NCBI RefSeq assembly: GCF_050908995.1
Contig: NC_135120.1
Span: forward strand, 16,071,433 to 16,135,432
Length of the DNA: 64,000 nucleotides
Origin: Andrena cerasifolii
Lineage: Eukaryota; Arthropoda; Insecta; Hymenoptera; Andrenidae
Reading direction: 5' to 3'
Each line of letters opens with the position of its first letter. Within the stretch, counting starts at the first letter, position 1. The position numbers and the translations under genes were made by a program. The notes below the pieces were generated by a model, which saw only the letters and a program-made list of their open reading frames with translations, did no database searches and was not told the DNA's origin. Of this stretch, positions 21,669 to 35,164 are shown piece after piece.

Positions 21669-24600
21669 GTTGACGTTTCATTAACTGGGGTATTAAGGGT
21701 ACAGCACACACAGTAGAGTCGATCTTGAATGTAGTAATACTGAAGGAGGAACTACAGGCCTGTTAAAAATCGTCCTTGACATTAATTATTCTGAGAGTGG
21801 TATCCATCGACTGTGATCATCGACCACGAAGAAGAGATCATCGACGGTACAGGTCAATTGCTGAAATCTGGTGTCTCGATGATGGCTTGCGAGCACCGGT
21901 GCACCCTCATACCTGTGTCGCTTGTCTTCCACTCACACGCAAAGCAGCTACTTGATAAACATTGCTACTAAAGTGTCAACGTTCGCAATGCAAGATAAAA
22001 TACTTTTACTGGCGGTTTTATTGAAATCCTCAATTTTGAAATCGATACAAATAGCAAGGAATTCAATCCTCCGAGCAATCGGAGGCCCCGTGTAATCCAC
22101 GAAACGAAGGGGTTTTAAAATAACGCTGTACATTGCTGTTTTATTTGCCCCGCGAAGAGCGAAGGGGATAAACGAAATTTTCTTGACTTAATACCCTACC
22201 TACCACGATGCGGCGTTTCCTATGAAATTCATTTCTGCCATAAGAGTCCCGGATAATCCGTAATAAGAGCAATCTGCCCTTCGTTAATCCACTTCAATTC
22301 AGGAGTAATCTCCCGAGACTTAATTGCCAGCCGCGATCATGAAATTTACTTTAATAATAGATATTACTCTTCGTTTTTAAGATGTTTTCCTCCGCTTAAT
22401 CGCAGTTAATCATAGTTCATTTGCGTAATCTTGTAAGATCTGGCTATTCGCAAGAAACGCGACCGTAGATTGAATAATACGCGGCTGATCTCGCTTAGTG
22501 GTCGTAACGAATAGCTTTCGAACCTACTTCTGGAATTAGAAGTCCCTCCAACTTTTTCAATCCTTCATTTCGTGGGGTGAACCTCCCCATTAGTGACCGC
22601 GTCCCCTTTATAAACCAGTTGCTGTTATTTTTTATTCAAACTAATAGTAATTTACCCGTGAAAATTGAAGCCAGGAACATTCTCTACAAAACTAAAAAAA
22701 AACGCGTTCCTAGGATAAACCGTTCTAATTTTACAGCGGAAACCCCAAGATTTTGTAGAAAAATAGCTGTTTCTTGATACTTTAGGGCTGATGCGGCAGG
22801 TCTTAACGTTGTCCGATCAAACTGTAACTTTGACAATCTCATTTCTACACCAATCGGCAACTTTTTAGGGGTTGCCGCCAAAGAAATTCGGGCATCGATT
22901 TCTTGCGACCACCCTAATGATCATGCTCGCGAAGTTCTACCGACTCCCAGTCCGTTATTATCGCTGTATATCAAAAGACACCTGTGAACAGGTCTCGTAT
23001 GGTGCATCACACGCGCCGTAAATACAACACTGGAGCTCAGAATGGGATTCCGAATCGGGCGACTTGGACGTTCGCGAGGACAAAATGGTCCCCGTCGACT
23101 GAAAAGGACGCCTCCCCCCTACCCCCTGCCCCGAAAGGTGAGAATATCCGTGCACAGGTCACCAGTTATCGATTCGTGTATCGTGCCCGTCCAGAACACG
23201 GTGTCCCAATTTCGGCGCACAAAAGGTAGGATGCACAGGCTGGTGGCACCAGCCTCGTGTTCGTCGATTGACCCGTCAAAGAGGACCTCGTCGCGAAATA
23301 TCGGCGCAACAGATGATGCTCTCCCTTTAGAAAATAATAATACAGCCCCGTCTTCTGGGCATCACTCCCGTCGATCTCTTTGATCTCGCGCCCAGAGGCA
23401 CCTGGTGCGGAAAGTCTGTCATTCGTAATAATAACTCGACATTCAACGGGGAGCCTCTTTTCGGGCCATGCTTATCTCCGGTCGCATCTTATTGCGAGGC
23501 TCCGTACATTGTCCCGCATTCTTTGCCTCCGTGCTTCTTCTATCCGGGGCAACGCACCTCGCCCACCCCTCCAGCGCGCTTAACCTGGCTGCCTTTCGCG
23601 ACGAGCATCTACCAGGTTTCGGAGAGTAACTTCATCCAGTTATTCAAAGCGAGGCGAGCACACCGAGTGCTCTTCAGATTTCGCGAGGTTAAACGTCCGT
23701 TTGCTGATCTCTTAAGCTTGTCACTTGACGAAGACACTGACACGTTTCATTTAGACCCTGGGTATATACGCTGCCAATGGTATTTTTGCTGGTTGGCACT
23801 TGAAGAGCTCGCTGATAGGACTTAGGTTTAGAGACCGTTTCGATGGCTACAGCTTGGAGTCTTTGTGGATACCCGCGGGGATACTCGAGATAGAGTGTTT
23901 TTATGGTATCGGGATGTGGGGTGTCTTTGCAAGGATTACAGCTGTAAAACAAGCAGTGGGTGAGGTGCACGCATACTTTCTTGGGATTAGGAGCGAAGGA
24001 TGCGAGGATTTATGTCTCATCTTAGTCATTGCGATGCAGCTTCGGTTAGGATATGTTGAGAGCGTTGTGTCTTCGATGGATTATGATTTGAGATGGAGAT
24101 TAGTGTTGAACGATGAATCGTGGAGGGAGCTTGTGCTTTGAAGATGGACGTTAAGGAATTTTCAGAGACCTACTTTCCTTATTCCGAATACCATATAAAT
24201 TCTTTTCCAAGGAGAGAAGATTGCCTGGCATTTCCTAATCGGAAAATTAAAGGTTACAGACGGAAATCTGATTATCACCGTGATGTCGGTAAGCGAAGGC
24301 CGATCCTCGGAAATAAAATGAATTCACGAAACGAAAGTATTCGCGAGACATGGCTAGCACAGCTCCATGCACTTAAAAGGCCCCACAACCCCAAGGTTAA
24401 CTCCAGCCATCAGATTATTGCACAACAATATCGAATCTCCATGGAAGAAAACTCGAACAAAGTCCCCAATAAGTCTCGCGTGTCTCTATTATTTATCGCC
24501 TCCAATGCGGAACCGAAAGGGGAGAAAACTGGAGACTCGGCGGACCACCAGGAAACGACGGAATGATGTAACGATTTAGAGTGCCTCGGATGCGTCGAAT

Positions 24601-27053
24601 AACAGTCACGTGTAGCCAAGAATCGAGGAAGACAAATTATAGGAAAAGCTGCTGCTACAGGAGAGAAGGTCGTCGGGATCTGTTGGTTTAGGGCCTGCCC
24701 CCCCGAAGAAACACGACACCAGCGTTCAAGCGCTCGTGTACCATTAGCTATTTACGGAAACGGCGGTGCAAATGGGGCGTTCGACGATTTTCGTTCCGTT
24801 CCAGGCGGAGAACGGGATGAAAGAAGTATAGAGGCTCTTTTTCCCCGCCCGTAGCTGAACCGTGCAACGGAATATCGACCGTGAGTAAAAGGGTTGCGAC
24901 GGCAGCTCCTTTTATTTCGGGAGTGGCGTGCGTCGGCCAAACGTGCCTCGCGACGTGGAAAATCGTACGTAATGATAGCCGCGGAGAAAACGAAAACGGC
25001 CTCGACCTCTCGCCTCGACGGTTCGACTTCTTTCCTCTTTCCTTTTCCGCTGTCACCCGCCCGCGCTGCGCCCTTCTTGCCGCTCCATCGCGTTTCCACG
25101 GGGCCGGGACCAGTTGTTGGTCGCCAGAAGACGCGCGATGAAGAGCCATCGGTCTTTAAACTATTTTCCTAACTATTACTGGCATCGTCGGAGTAATTAG
25201 CGCCCCGTACGAACTTCCTTCGGGAGCAAGAGCTTGACGAGAGTCGATCCTCTCGCGCCAGGGGCTGCGAAACGTGCGTGAACGCGCTGGGAGGATGGAA
25301 ATAAGTGTAGGTAGTCGGAGGAAAACAGGAGGGGTTTCGACTTAATATGGATCAAGGATCACATGCTACGGAATGGTCGATTTAACCTCGATTAGAGATA
25401 TGTATGATTGTTTATTGGATAATTGGCAAAATTGTAAGGTTAGTGTAAATGTTGGAATTAATTGGATATGAAGGAATTTCGAAGGAATTGGTCATTTTTA
25501 TTCCAATATTCCAGGTGAGGATTAGGGGTTGAAAGAGTTTTGGTTAAAAATCCAGCTTCTTCTTGATTTCTGGGTCGTAACTAGCTGCTAGTATTTAGCT
25601 GATGCTCGAAATTCAGATACAGGAGGTTCAATCTCTACGCATGCATATAAATCATGCACAATTTTTTGCCAGACGGTCAAATAGCGTCTTAATTAACTTC
25701 TGCCTTTAGACACAAAGTGTATTTGCTGCGCGTCTCCCAGCAGTTGGAGAAGTACATATCTACCAGCTCGGAAACAATCGCTGTGAGCAGTGGCACTATT
25801 TCTGCTGATTAGTCCCGCGTGCCTAGGAGTTCGGTACGCAAATGCTCGCTCAGTGGTGGAACAATAATTTTCACCGCAAATTGGCACGATGATTTAACGC
25901 GATCTCTATTGTCTCTCTATCAGACGGGCATTATCCCCAGCATTGTTTCGCGTGCACGCCACTCGCGTCGCTCCACTGACATAAATTCGTAACAACCAAT
26001 CGTGTTGGTGCTGGAGGCTCCTCTCCGCGGGGCTGGTGCACCAGGAGCCGTGCAGCGTCGCTGTTGCAACCGTGCGATTTGAACGCGTGTCACGAGAACG
26101 TAATCGTTTACGCGCGCTAAAAGTTCCCATGATTTTCCATCTGTGCGTTCAGAAAGTTATCGATCGGTCTATTCCTCCCTTCCCCCGCGCCCCCCATCCT
26201 TTTTCGTCACACGGTTTGGCTCATAAATTTTTCAAGAACCGAAGTGCTCCGACCGCGTACGCTAATCTGGCAAGCAGATGCCACGCAATGCCTCGCAAAA
26301 CCGATTACCAGAGGAGGAGACAGAGGGTGTATGTTGCGCGGTAAAGAGGCCCGTGGAGGATGAAAATAGCACTTTTAAATCCATCAAACCGCCTATAAAC
26401 CGGCCGCGGATAAAACGGACGGTCCTTCACAGCACGGTGCCCGCTCTCCTATCCAAAGAGGACACTCAGCTACCGTGACTAAACGGATTTCTGTCCTTTT
26501 CCTCGAGACCGTTCTCATTGTTCGGAGATGAATTCCGCGCAACCCGATTAGGAACGCGCCCATCTACCTACGTGCACGTGACCTGAATGCCCCGAGTGAT
26601 ATTTTTGGGATCGCCCAAGGGCCTCCTCTCGCCCCTTTGTTCTTTCCTTGGTATTGTACGGGCGAGCTTTTGTCCGCGAGAACTGAAAATTACACGCGCA
26701 CCTTCCGCCGCGTACGCGTGTTTCCGAATGGAAGTTGGTCGTTCAACGTTCACCGTTCGCCAGTGGAAAGTTTGCGGAGGTATTCGCGAGGTTGGTGTAA
26801 TTACGTTAACCCTTTAAACGATTCACTGCCCGTGCCCCACATGTGGCTCACGCGCGATTATCGTCACACGGTCGAGTGGCCATTTGTGGTACACTTGTGT
26901 TGGCTTCGAGAGGTAACAGTTCTCTGTCGTCCATACTTCTGTCACTTTCAAAAATACTCTCTTCGTCATTGTTACTGCTGATACTATAATTTTGCAACGT
27001 TTATATAAACAGTTAGGTATTAATTGAATATTAAATACAGGGCGGGTCAGAAC
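21669..27053. other. Unassigned mosaic DNA, no gene recognised
   Basis: CpG-rich islands at about 23000-23850, 24500-25300 and 25900-26800 give many overlapping frames of 60-148 codons on both strands. The 133- and 115-codon minus frames at 24748-25149 overlap each other in different phases, and neither shows a domain. AT-rich segments between them are bare. A TAATC-rich stretch at 22190-22470 is listed separately. Confidence 0.5.
22190..22470. promoter_or_regulatory. Possible regulatory stretch rich in TAATC sites
   Basis: Within about 190 bp (22254-22432) there are at least six TAATC words, two of them TAATCC (ggataatccg and gttaatccac). TAATCC is the target of K50 homeodomain proteins such as Orthodenticle. 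Composition is balanced and open frames are absent. This is only a motif count by eye and could be chance. Confidence 0.15.
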
Positions 27054-27287
27054 GGGTGGCCGTTATTTTACAACATCCGATTTATTTTGCTCTCACCACC
27101 TAGGGTAGTCCCATTACATAGGAAAATAATCCCTGAAAAAGTTTATTGCAATCGGACAACAGGAAAAGGTGCCGAGCAGGCCTTAAAGTTTTTAGAATTC
27201 ATCAATGGTTTGGATTTAAAGAATTTCTCAAAAATGATAAGTCCTATTCAAATTTTGTTCAAATAATATTAAAAGAGCATTCAATTT
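27054..27287 (+). mobile_element. Interspersed repeat, copy 1 of an inverted pair
   Basis: From gggtggccgttattttacaa to aagagcattcaattt this 234-bp segment matches the reverse complement of 34935-35164, about 8 kb away. The block around 27188-27235 (tttagaattcatcaatggtt and onward) is nearly identical in both for over 40 bp. Both copies can be read as a peptide with FRIHQWFGFKEFLKN, so a coding origin is possible, but the frame is broken elsewhere and I do not recognise the protein. Transposon class unknown. Confidence 0.75.
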
Positions 27288-30129
27288 TCGACAATTACTG
27301 TATATATAATTTTTTCGTGCTTCCAACCATTTTTTTTTAGATATTAGCGTTCGGCTGTGGCTATGTTCCCGCCGATTTATAAATAAGTACCACCGCCAAA
27401 TATAGCACACTTTCATCGAATCAAAAGAATTTCTAGTTCCCTATAACGTGACCTATAAAAAGAAATCACCACATAGGTACAGGCAAGTATATTTAAACTG
27501 ATACCGTGCACCGTACCACGGCATACTGTAAGCTAGCAAACGAGTGGCAAAGAGTAAACAATCATCTACTAGCCCCTAAAAATTACTTTCGCCACACCAA
27601 AGACTCAAATCACTGCCCTGAGGATTACAAAGGGAAGAAGGGCCAGGAGGGCTAAAAACCACCCCGGTGTACAGTTCCAGGGTTAAGTGGTTGATCGCGC
27701 GCAATCTCATCTTGTTTGTTTCGCGTGGGTGTAGCTGAAGTAATCGAGAGACGGAGATGCCAGCAATTCCTCTCGTTCCGAAAGTGTCACAGTCTTATTT
27801 GCCTTCTTTTACGTCACCCCCATCCTCCCAGCGTCTCATCGAGGCGAGTCCCTCGGGGGTACACAAAGGGCGTCCCCGTGAACAATAAGAAACAGGATAC
27901 GATTAAGTACTCGAGCGTCCCCGTGCTTGAGACCTCTCCCGCTGTATCCAAAAACGACAGGCCGCTATCTAACGACGGAAAGCGAATTACAGGCGGACAG
28001 AGGAGATAGAAATCCTAATCAAAGATCTCGCGAGTGCATCTCGTGGTCGCGACGGTTCAACGTCTGCCTAACGGGCATGCTAATCGACGTTAATTCGACG
28101 ACAAGCCGCACGGAGAGCACGTGACTGTTTAAACGAGGCTTATTGACAAGCAGCGTACGCGCGCGGGCGATTCAGCTGCGGCCATTGACAACAAAGCTTC
28201 TCTCTGCGTTCACCGAGTCGTCGTCACGTCCATCTTGATGTCACACGACGCAGGTTCGTGAAAAAGATCCAGGGGATGCAAGCGGGTCGTTATTGAAAAA
28301 CGGTCGGAGATGTAGCGCGAGAATTTTAAAGCTTGGGAGTAGGTACAGTTGTTTGAGTTGTAGATGTGAGAAGGGATGGAACTACCGGTTCGTCTGAGAG
28401 GTTGGTTGTCTTAGTGGAATGCAGGGATCTTGGAGGGATTTTGAAGAGATATTAAAAGGTTGCGATGTTTGATTAGAGAAGGGTTGGTGGTGTGGTAAAT
28501 TCTTTGTGTGGCTTAGTTCAATATTGAATTGAAGGATGCGCTTCTCCCTTTGGTGGAAGCTTCACTTTCTTTTACTACACTCCAGCTTTACTTTAATAAA
28601 TCACAAATGTTTCGCAGATGATGAATATAATGGGGCAAATGTAGATTAGTTTAATAAATGCAAGAAGGGTAGCAGCGGGCGGAGGAAGCATAGAACAGTG
28701 AAATACGTGGAACGAAAACGAAAATGGAGATTATTAAAAGGGATGATCTTTTGATCTGAATTTTACAAGTGTTTACTAAAGACACGTCATGAAAATTTGC
28801 TGATCGTCACACACGTACATTTCCTTACCCAGCAATCTACACTATTTTTCTATAAGTAAGGCCTTAAACCTTCAATTCCCTCTATTTAACCACAAATTAC
28901 AAACTTCCCCAAAAGTCTCAAGTCCCACCAGAAACTAAACGCGGAGCATCCTACTTCCACCCTTGTCCCCCAAACCCAACCCCTCCAATCTCTCCAGTCA
29001 TGGCAATCAAGGTAACCTAGCTGATCGTTCAAATATCTGTCAAGCGAAGTTTCGTAACTTCCTCGGCCGTAGCGTGCTTTATTCCCTCGGAACTAGCGAG
29101 AAAGGGAGTGGGTGTCAGAAGGAAGGCACAGAAAGGGAAAAAGAATAATTACTGTTCGTTCTTACGGTGGCACCTGTTGAATACGCGTTTCACGTAGCTA
29201 TCTACCTGCTCCCTGCTCTATCGGCGATTACCCGGTGGCGGCGCACTCCGGGCGCGTTTCAACGCCGAACCGACGGCTCTGTCCTTCAGCCTTGTTATCG
29301 ACCTAACAAACCGTGTCGCGTGTAGACAAGGACGAACGATAAGGGACACCCTGCCCCGTCCCTGGCCGATATTTAAGGCAAGAGAATCGCCGATGCAACA
29401 AAAGCCATCGTCCCATTTATCCTCGTTCCAGCGGCCATCAAGGTCAGGCGTGATCCTGCCACGTCATATATCATCGTTACCAGCAAGCCAGAATACTAGT
29501 TAAGGGTTAAAAGCTGCCTTTATCAATCCAGGGCTGAACCCCCGGGCCTTTCTCATACATCCATCGCCTGCCCGTGGCTGGACGTGCATTTCCATTAATC
29601 CTCCGCTGCTATAACCAGACTTTAAACGCTTGACAAGGAGGATCACTGCCTTGGCCAGATATCCTCGTGGAAAAGAAATGGTGCTCGGGGTGGTGTTGCG
29701 CAATCGAGGGGCCGCGATGCGAGGGAAACTGAGCTGCCAACGCGCGAAACAATCGGTATTTCGATTTGAAGATGTCTCATTGTGGGATGAGATGCTAGGG
29801 GGCATTTGGGAAGTGTTTCGATATTGAATTTGATGGGAGTTTGTAGATTTGTAGGGTGGTTAATAGTAAGGAATGTGTGTCTTTTCAGCTGCCATAAGTG
29901 TAGTTCGAGGGGAAAATCTAGTTTACAAAGTTTGATGGGGTTTTGGAGCCATTGAAGGTGAAGAATTTTCTTCAGATGTGTGTGTCTTTTTTTACAAGAA
30001 ACTACGTAGTACAAAATAAGTGCATCAAATATTTGATATTCTTTTTCCATAATATTTTTACATTAAATGAAATCCCCCGAATCCCTTCGAATTTCTTCTC
30101 AAGGAAATCGATTTAAAAAAACATTATTT
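27288..30129. other. Unassigned mosaic DNA
   Basis: CpG-rich islands at about 27700-28290 and 29000-29800 hold short overlapping frames (up to 135 codons, 29643-30050 minus) with no recognised product. The rest is AT-rich. I see nothing further. Confidence 0.5.
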
Positions 30130-30533
30130 CGATTTAAGGTGAATGTCCCAATTTCTACTCATGTCCCCATTTCTGATCGTTTCGTATTTTTCTTATTATT
30201 AATATGCGTTACGTTTGTACTATAGTTGCAACAAAATAATTCTAAACTATTTAAACATTTACGCGAGTGTTGCACGAGCTTGGGTCAATACATACATCGC
30301 TATTTTTCAACAGCAGAAATACGGACATTTAGAGCATTATATATTTAATTACAAATTACTAATAGTTAAACATCTTGAAATATATTTCTTAAACAGTTTT
30401 TGAATTGGTTGATTTATTATGAAAGAATTAATCAATTACTCTGCAAATATTGATCGCAAACAAATTTTGTACACCTTCTTTATGACGAGTTACCTCTTAA
30501 ATCAGCAGAAATTGGGACATTCACCTTAAATCG
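30130..30533. mobile_element. Non-autonomous TTAA/TIR element, about 400 bp
   Basis: A 27-bp perfect inverted repeat, starting cgatttaaggtgaatgtccc, bounds the segment at 30130-30156 and 30507-30533. Inside the repeat each end has TTAA (30134-30137, 30526-30529) followed by ggtgaatgtcccaatttct, as in piggyBac-type insertions. The extra flanking cgat/atcg is also inverted, so the true boundary could lie outside the TTAA. A related internal word (gcagaaatacggacattta, near 30313) echoes the terminus. The interior is AT-rich, and its 62-codon frame (30215-30403) is not a transposase. Confidence 0.75.
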
Positions 30534-33500
30534 CTTGCAGTTGCGCCATATTTTCCGACACACTCTGCTGGCTGATTTTTCGGACCGGATTTTCTCGAAA
30601 CCGAAGGCTCACATCCAAAGCGTTTGCTCTACATGTTCGATTTATTTTTGCACAAAGAATTACCGGATGCCCGATTTTATCACCCATCCTGATTCACCCT
30701 GCATGTCGGAAATAACCTCGACAGCTTACGTGTCTGAAAACAGAGCTCGTTCCAAGGGTCACCCGAAAGCATGTGAAACACTGAGCAATTTTTACGGAAT
30801 GCTGCACCGCTCTACTATCACCGTGCAATTTTCCGCGAACTAATGACCCCCTTCTGGCCTATAATTATCGGCCCGCGTGAGTCATTGCGGCTCGTATTAG
30901 ACTGTTACGCGAATCGATTAGCGATCCCGAGGCGAGGTTCTACGAGGATCATGATAATTCGTCGAGGTGCCCGTCATCCTACCTGCTAGTTAATGACCTT
31001 CGCCGCGGGGCCGAGTGATTCGTGGGAGGATCGATCCTCCCGAAGACGTATCCGATGCACGACCATGAGAAAACAATACACTCGAACTGCTAAATACTCC
31101 ACGGGCAATCGCACGGTCGTTTCTGAATAATGCAGCTCGTGACTCAGCCTGAAGTGTGACGTGCCAGGCGATTGAAAACAACGACCGCTAGTTCTGATGT
31201 GGAACATTTCACGGGGATCAGGGGAAAGGTGTTTGATGTACTTATTTATTTATATATACGGGAAAACAGTTTGGTACATAGAGAATAGAGAAAACCAGTA
31301 GGGAACCAATACATAAAAGTAGAAACACAAAAATGAACAAAATAAAGGGAAAAAGAAATAGTACCAAGATAGAAAACAAGCAAAAAAAGAATAAAATGCA
31401 ATGAAAGTAAATAGTTGTTAACGAGAATTGTTAACCGTCTTCCTCACTGAGTGCTTGAAAGAGTGTAGTGAGTGGCAGAATAAATCAACTAAATGTGCAA
31501 CAAAATTAAAAGACCTACATAGTCCGTTAACACAGTTGTTCGTGCCAAAGGTAGTATAATGTTTACACGGCATAAATAATGCAGTGTTCCTTAATAATCT
31601 AGGCGGAACATTAATTAGTGCTTAGTGGGGTACGTATGTAGTGATTTTGAAGAAAGAGATAAGTTTTAAACTCGTAAGTGATTAGGAAAATGGAAAATAA
31701 TTGTTGAGGGTGAGTTTTGAGTTGGATTGGAGGCAAGGGGGGGATTTTATTGCTCCATGAGGTAATTGAGAAGAATAGAATGGTATTGAGAAAATTTTTA
31801 ATAAAGGTTTGATTTTAGATGATGCAATAAGTAACTTATAATTACTGCAATTAGTATGAGTGTTTGTAAGTAAAAAGTAGAATTTTCAAAGATTTCTGAA
31901 CAGAATTCTAATAAAGGATGTTCATCGAGTTTAGAATACTTGCAATATATACGTAGGTATAATATCAAGTATTGGAACAGTAATAGTAATGGGGGTGCAA
32001 CAGTTGACCAATTATTCTGTGACCACATATTAAACTTCTGTTGTTAAAATGTCACTTACACTTAATCATTTAAAGCTGTATAAACAGTGCATATCATTGA
32101 CAATATAAAATTGCTGATAGAAGTACAGATTTAGAAATAAAACAGTAATGAACGCATCAATCTTAATTAAAAACTGAACTACTCTATCTTGGCACTCACC
32201 TCGTTCAGTCTCCAAATCTTCACCCTACCAAACCAAACAATTTCCAAGATGCTAATATAATACTGCAAATATTTCGTTCCATCTTCGCATGATATTGTTT
32301 TCTGCTGCGAACTTTGTATTTAAATATTTAGATTTTGTTTAAATCATTCAACGTAAGACATCCAAATCGCGATCACCAATCATGAACTGCAGCATTAAAA
32401 TATTTTAAGTCTTGAAAATTAATTTATTTAAAAGCAAAGTAAAATCGTTATTTCAATTTGTAGCGCTGTTAATTTAATTCTTCACTGCTACAATTACAAC
32501 ACAAATCAAAACTATCAGACTCGGTCCCCAGCCAACCTCCAATAGAATCACCTTCCACAGCAAAATAACTTTCATCCTGGCATAAACAACCCCTCCACCC
32601 AGCTCCCCTTTAACCGCACGAACAAGAACAACTCCCAAAGAAGACAGACGCGCTGTCATCGACAAGAAACCAAAGAATCACAAGCATCCAGCTCCGCCCG
32701 AAAATCTAATTAACTGTGGGTGCAAGTAATTTTGATTTACGTTGGCTGGGCCGCAACAACTGCGCGCGGTCCCCTTTATCCCCCGGAGGTAGCACGACGC
32801 CGCAAACCGCTTTAAGGGGGATAAGTTATGTACGCGCTCTCGCGGTCACCTGCTACATCGGCCCTCGAGATGCTTTCGCGGAGGTGGCTGCGCGTGCAGG
32901 TGCATTGTGCTGCACGGTGAGATCGGCGATCTTAAGATCGCTTACAGCCGCGGGACGGAGCCTCGGCGCGAGACAAAGGAGGAAACGGGCCGAGTGGTTG
33001 AAGCGGGCGAACACCCTTCGCTGCCCCTGAGGTCGAGACCGAGTTCCGAGATGCCTCGCCCGCGAATAATCGCGCTCTGACCTTTGCCGGGTCGAGTGTT
33101 TTCGTTCCCTGTTAAGTGGCAATCGCTTGGCCCGCTCGAGTGACAACCGGAGCCAGTGAATGCGGATCGATCGGTCGGTTCCTATGGAATTTCCTGATTG
33201 GTGGACTCCACAGAGTCGATGCTTCAACGGCAGATGAGGGAGGATGGGCCAGCAGGCGCAAGGTTTTTTCACGCGATTTAGCAGTGGCAGTTGGATTCGT
33301 GAGACGGCGTTGGGAAGCTCGCCACTATCTAGGAGCCTCACTTGTGTCAGCAAGGATTGTTCATACCGTCTGTGGAGACATTACCTCCAGAAGGGTTGAA
33401 AACTCACAACTGTTTCCGTTTTGAGTAATTCTAAGCTCACCGGCTGGTCAATATAGGGAAATTATAACAGTATTAAGAATAAATAATACATCTGGATCTG

Positions 33501-34934
33501 CCAGATGCAAGATTTCTAGAAACTTCCTGTGCACACGGGACCACTACTTTTAGAACTTCCTAGTACATATAAATCAAGCTCGACGATCCCACAGGACAAT
33601 TAAATTCCGACTTTCGACGTGACTATATCATAATTCTGGTAGTCTCGTTTTTAAAATAAAATTTGTTACCTAGTTAAACACGAGCGTTCTCCTGCATCGC
33701 AACAACGGTGTTGATGTAGACTTGAGGATGTATCATTCGACAGCGGCAGGGTGTTTCGTAATTTTACAAGGAAAAATGGGTAAACAATATGGAATAAGAT
33801 TTTGTCGTAACTTGTAGTTTAGTTTCTGAGAAAATTGACTTCGAATTTTAGCCGAGTGCCTGAGCAAGGATGTACAGTTTTAGGCCCATGAGGGACACGC
33901 ATCTCCCTTACTGTGCTTTCCTGTAGAGTGGAAGATTTTCTCGAAACCGAGCTCGGCGGCTCCTCGCCTCCACAAGCTTACCACAGAGGCTCGGCACGGC
34001 AGGGACGGCCCGGCTCGGTGACTGTATAAACCGACCTTAAAGGTCTGCGCACATATATCCGTTCCGTGTCAGTTCCGTATCCGTCGTGCCAGTGGTAAGA
34101 AGAAGAAGGACGCAGAGGGCACACCTCGCGAACGTCTTCCTCGCTCTATCTCACTCCTTCTAATCAAACACGCAGCGCCTGAAAATCCTGTGCCACAATT
34201 GTAGAAAAACCGCTTAAAGATCGATCCTCATATTTCCATGTAATCCTACTGTAGGAATATTGATACAGCATCCCCCAAGTACCTGCTGCAATTGCGTCCG
34301 TCACTGTATCTATAAAACGTTCGAAAAGGAATAATGGTAGTGATACAAAAGAAACTAGAAGCATCGTGCTACCATCAGATACGATCTCGTCGTACGAAAA
34401 CCCCATAACGATCTAGCGGTACAACAAATCACACGAAAAATCATAACGTCTGCCGGTCTTTATAATGCTGGTTTTCTTGTTTCCTGCTCCATTACGCGGT
34501 CTTCTGCCCACGCTCCTCATCCAATCTCGAAAGTTAACGTTTCGTGTCTGCGGATAAATGCATAAGTCGTGTTGATTTTGGTATGAACGAGCAATTCCTG
34601 CGGGATCGCATAAACCGCGGCCAGTGAAGCGCTAACAAACTCTGGCTAACTTGTAAAATAACTGAGAAACTAAACGGGCCGAGTATTCGTATCTGTCCGT
34701 TGCTGGGAATACGCGAGAACGCGTTCTGGGGCGCGGGTCGCTGGTGGAACGCGATTATGTGTCTCTAGGAAAAGTTTTATGGAACCAGCAAGTGTGTACT
34801 CCGATTGAATGGTGAAGCAAAATGGGAGGAAAGAAAATGGATTTATGAAAAGCTTGATGGATCTTTAATACTGAAATCTAAACCCTCGCAGATGAGATAA
34901 GAGGTCGTGTTGCTGCTAACTGGATTACTGTGGG
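30534..34934. other. Unassigned mosaic DNA
   Basis: CpG-rich islands lie at about 30860-31200, 32690-33340 and 33880-34180. The stretch 31240-31420 is strikingly A-rich, on the + strand, and looks like low-complexity or retroelement-tail sequence. The 166-codon minus frame 32853-33353 is arginine-rich and lies entirely in a GC island without a recognised domain. A weak promoter-like site near 34.03 kb is listed separately. Confidence 0.45.
33950..34100 (+). promoter_or_regulatory. Weak promoter and first-exon-like stretch
   Basis: In a GC-rich island there is actgtataaaccgacc (TATA box at 34025-34030), then an arthropod-type initiator tcagt at 34069-34073. A splice-donor-like ag-tg-gtaaga follows at about 34091-34100. 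The TATA-to-initiator distance (46 bp) is longer than the usual 30 or so, which weakens the call. No downstream coding exon is recognisable in the window. If real, this would be the start of a gene with a non-coding first exon on the + strand. Confidence 0.2.
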
Positions 34935-35164
34935 AAATTGAATGCTCTTTTAATATTATTTCAACCAAATTTCGATAGGGCCTACCATTTTTCAGAAATT
35001 CTTTAAATCCAAACCATTGATGAATTCTAAACTTTAAGGCCTGATGCATTCTTTTCAGTTGTCAGATTGCTATAAACTTTTTCAGGGATTATTTTTTTAT
35101 GAAATGAACCATACTAGGGGGTGGGAGCAAAGGAAATCGGATGTTGTAAAATAAGGGCCACCCT
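34935..35164 (-). mobile_element. Interspersed repeat, copy 2 of an inverted pair
   Basis: This is the reverse complement of 27054-27287 with scattered substitutions and small indels. Its ends read aaattgaatgctcttttaat at left and gtaaaataagggccaccct at right. The minus frame 34843-35049 contains FRIHQWFGFKEFLKN, the same peptide as in copy 1, which argues that this part is an old conserved segment of the element. The surrounding frame is open only by chance. Confidence 0.75.

Noticed and set aside
32853..33353. 166-codon arginine-rich minus frame
   Set aside because: Arginine richness reflects CpG-rich DNA. Overlaps + strand frames, and no family resemblance.
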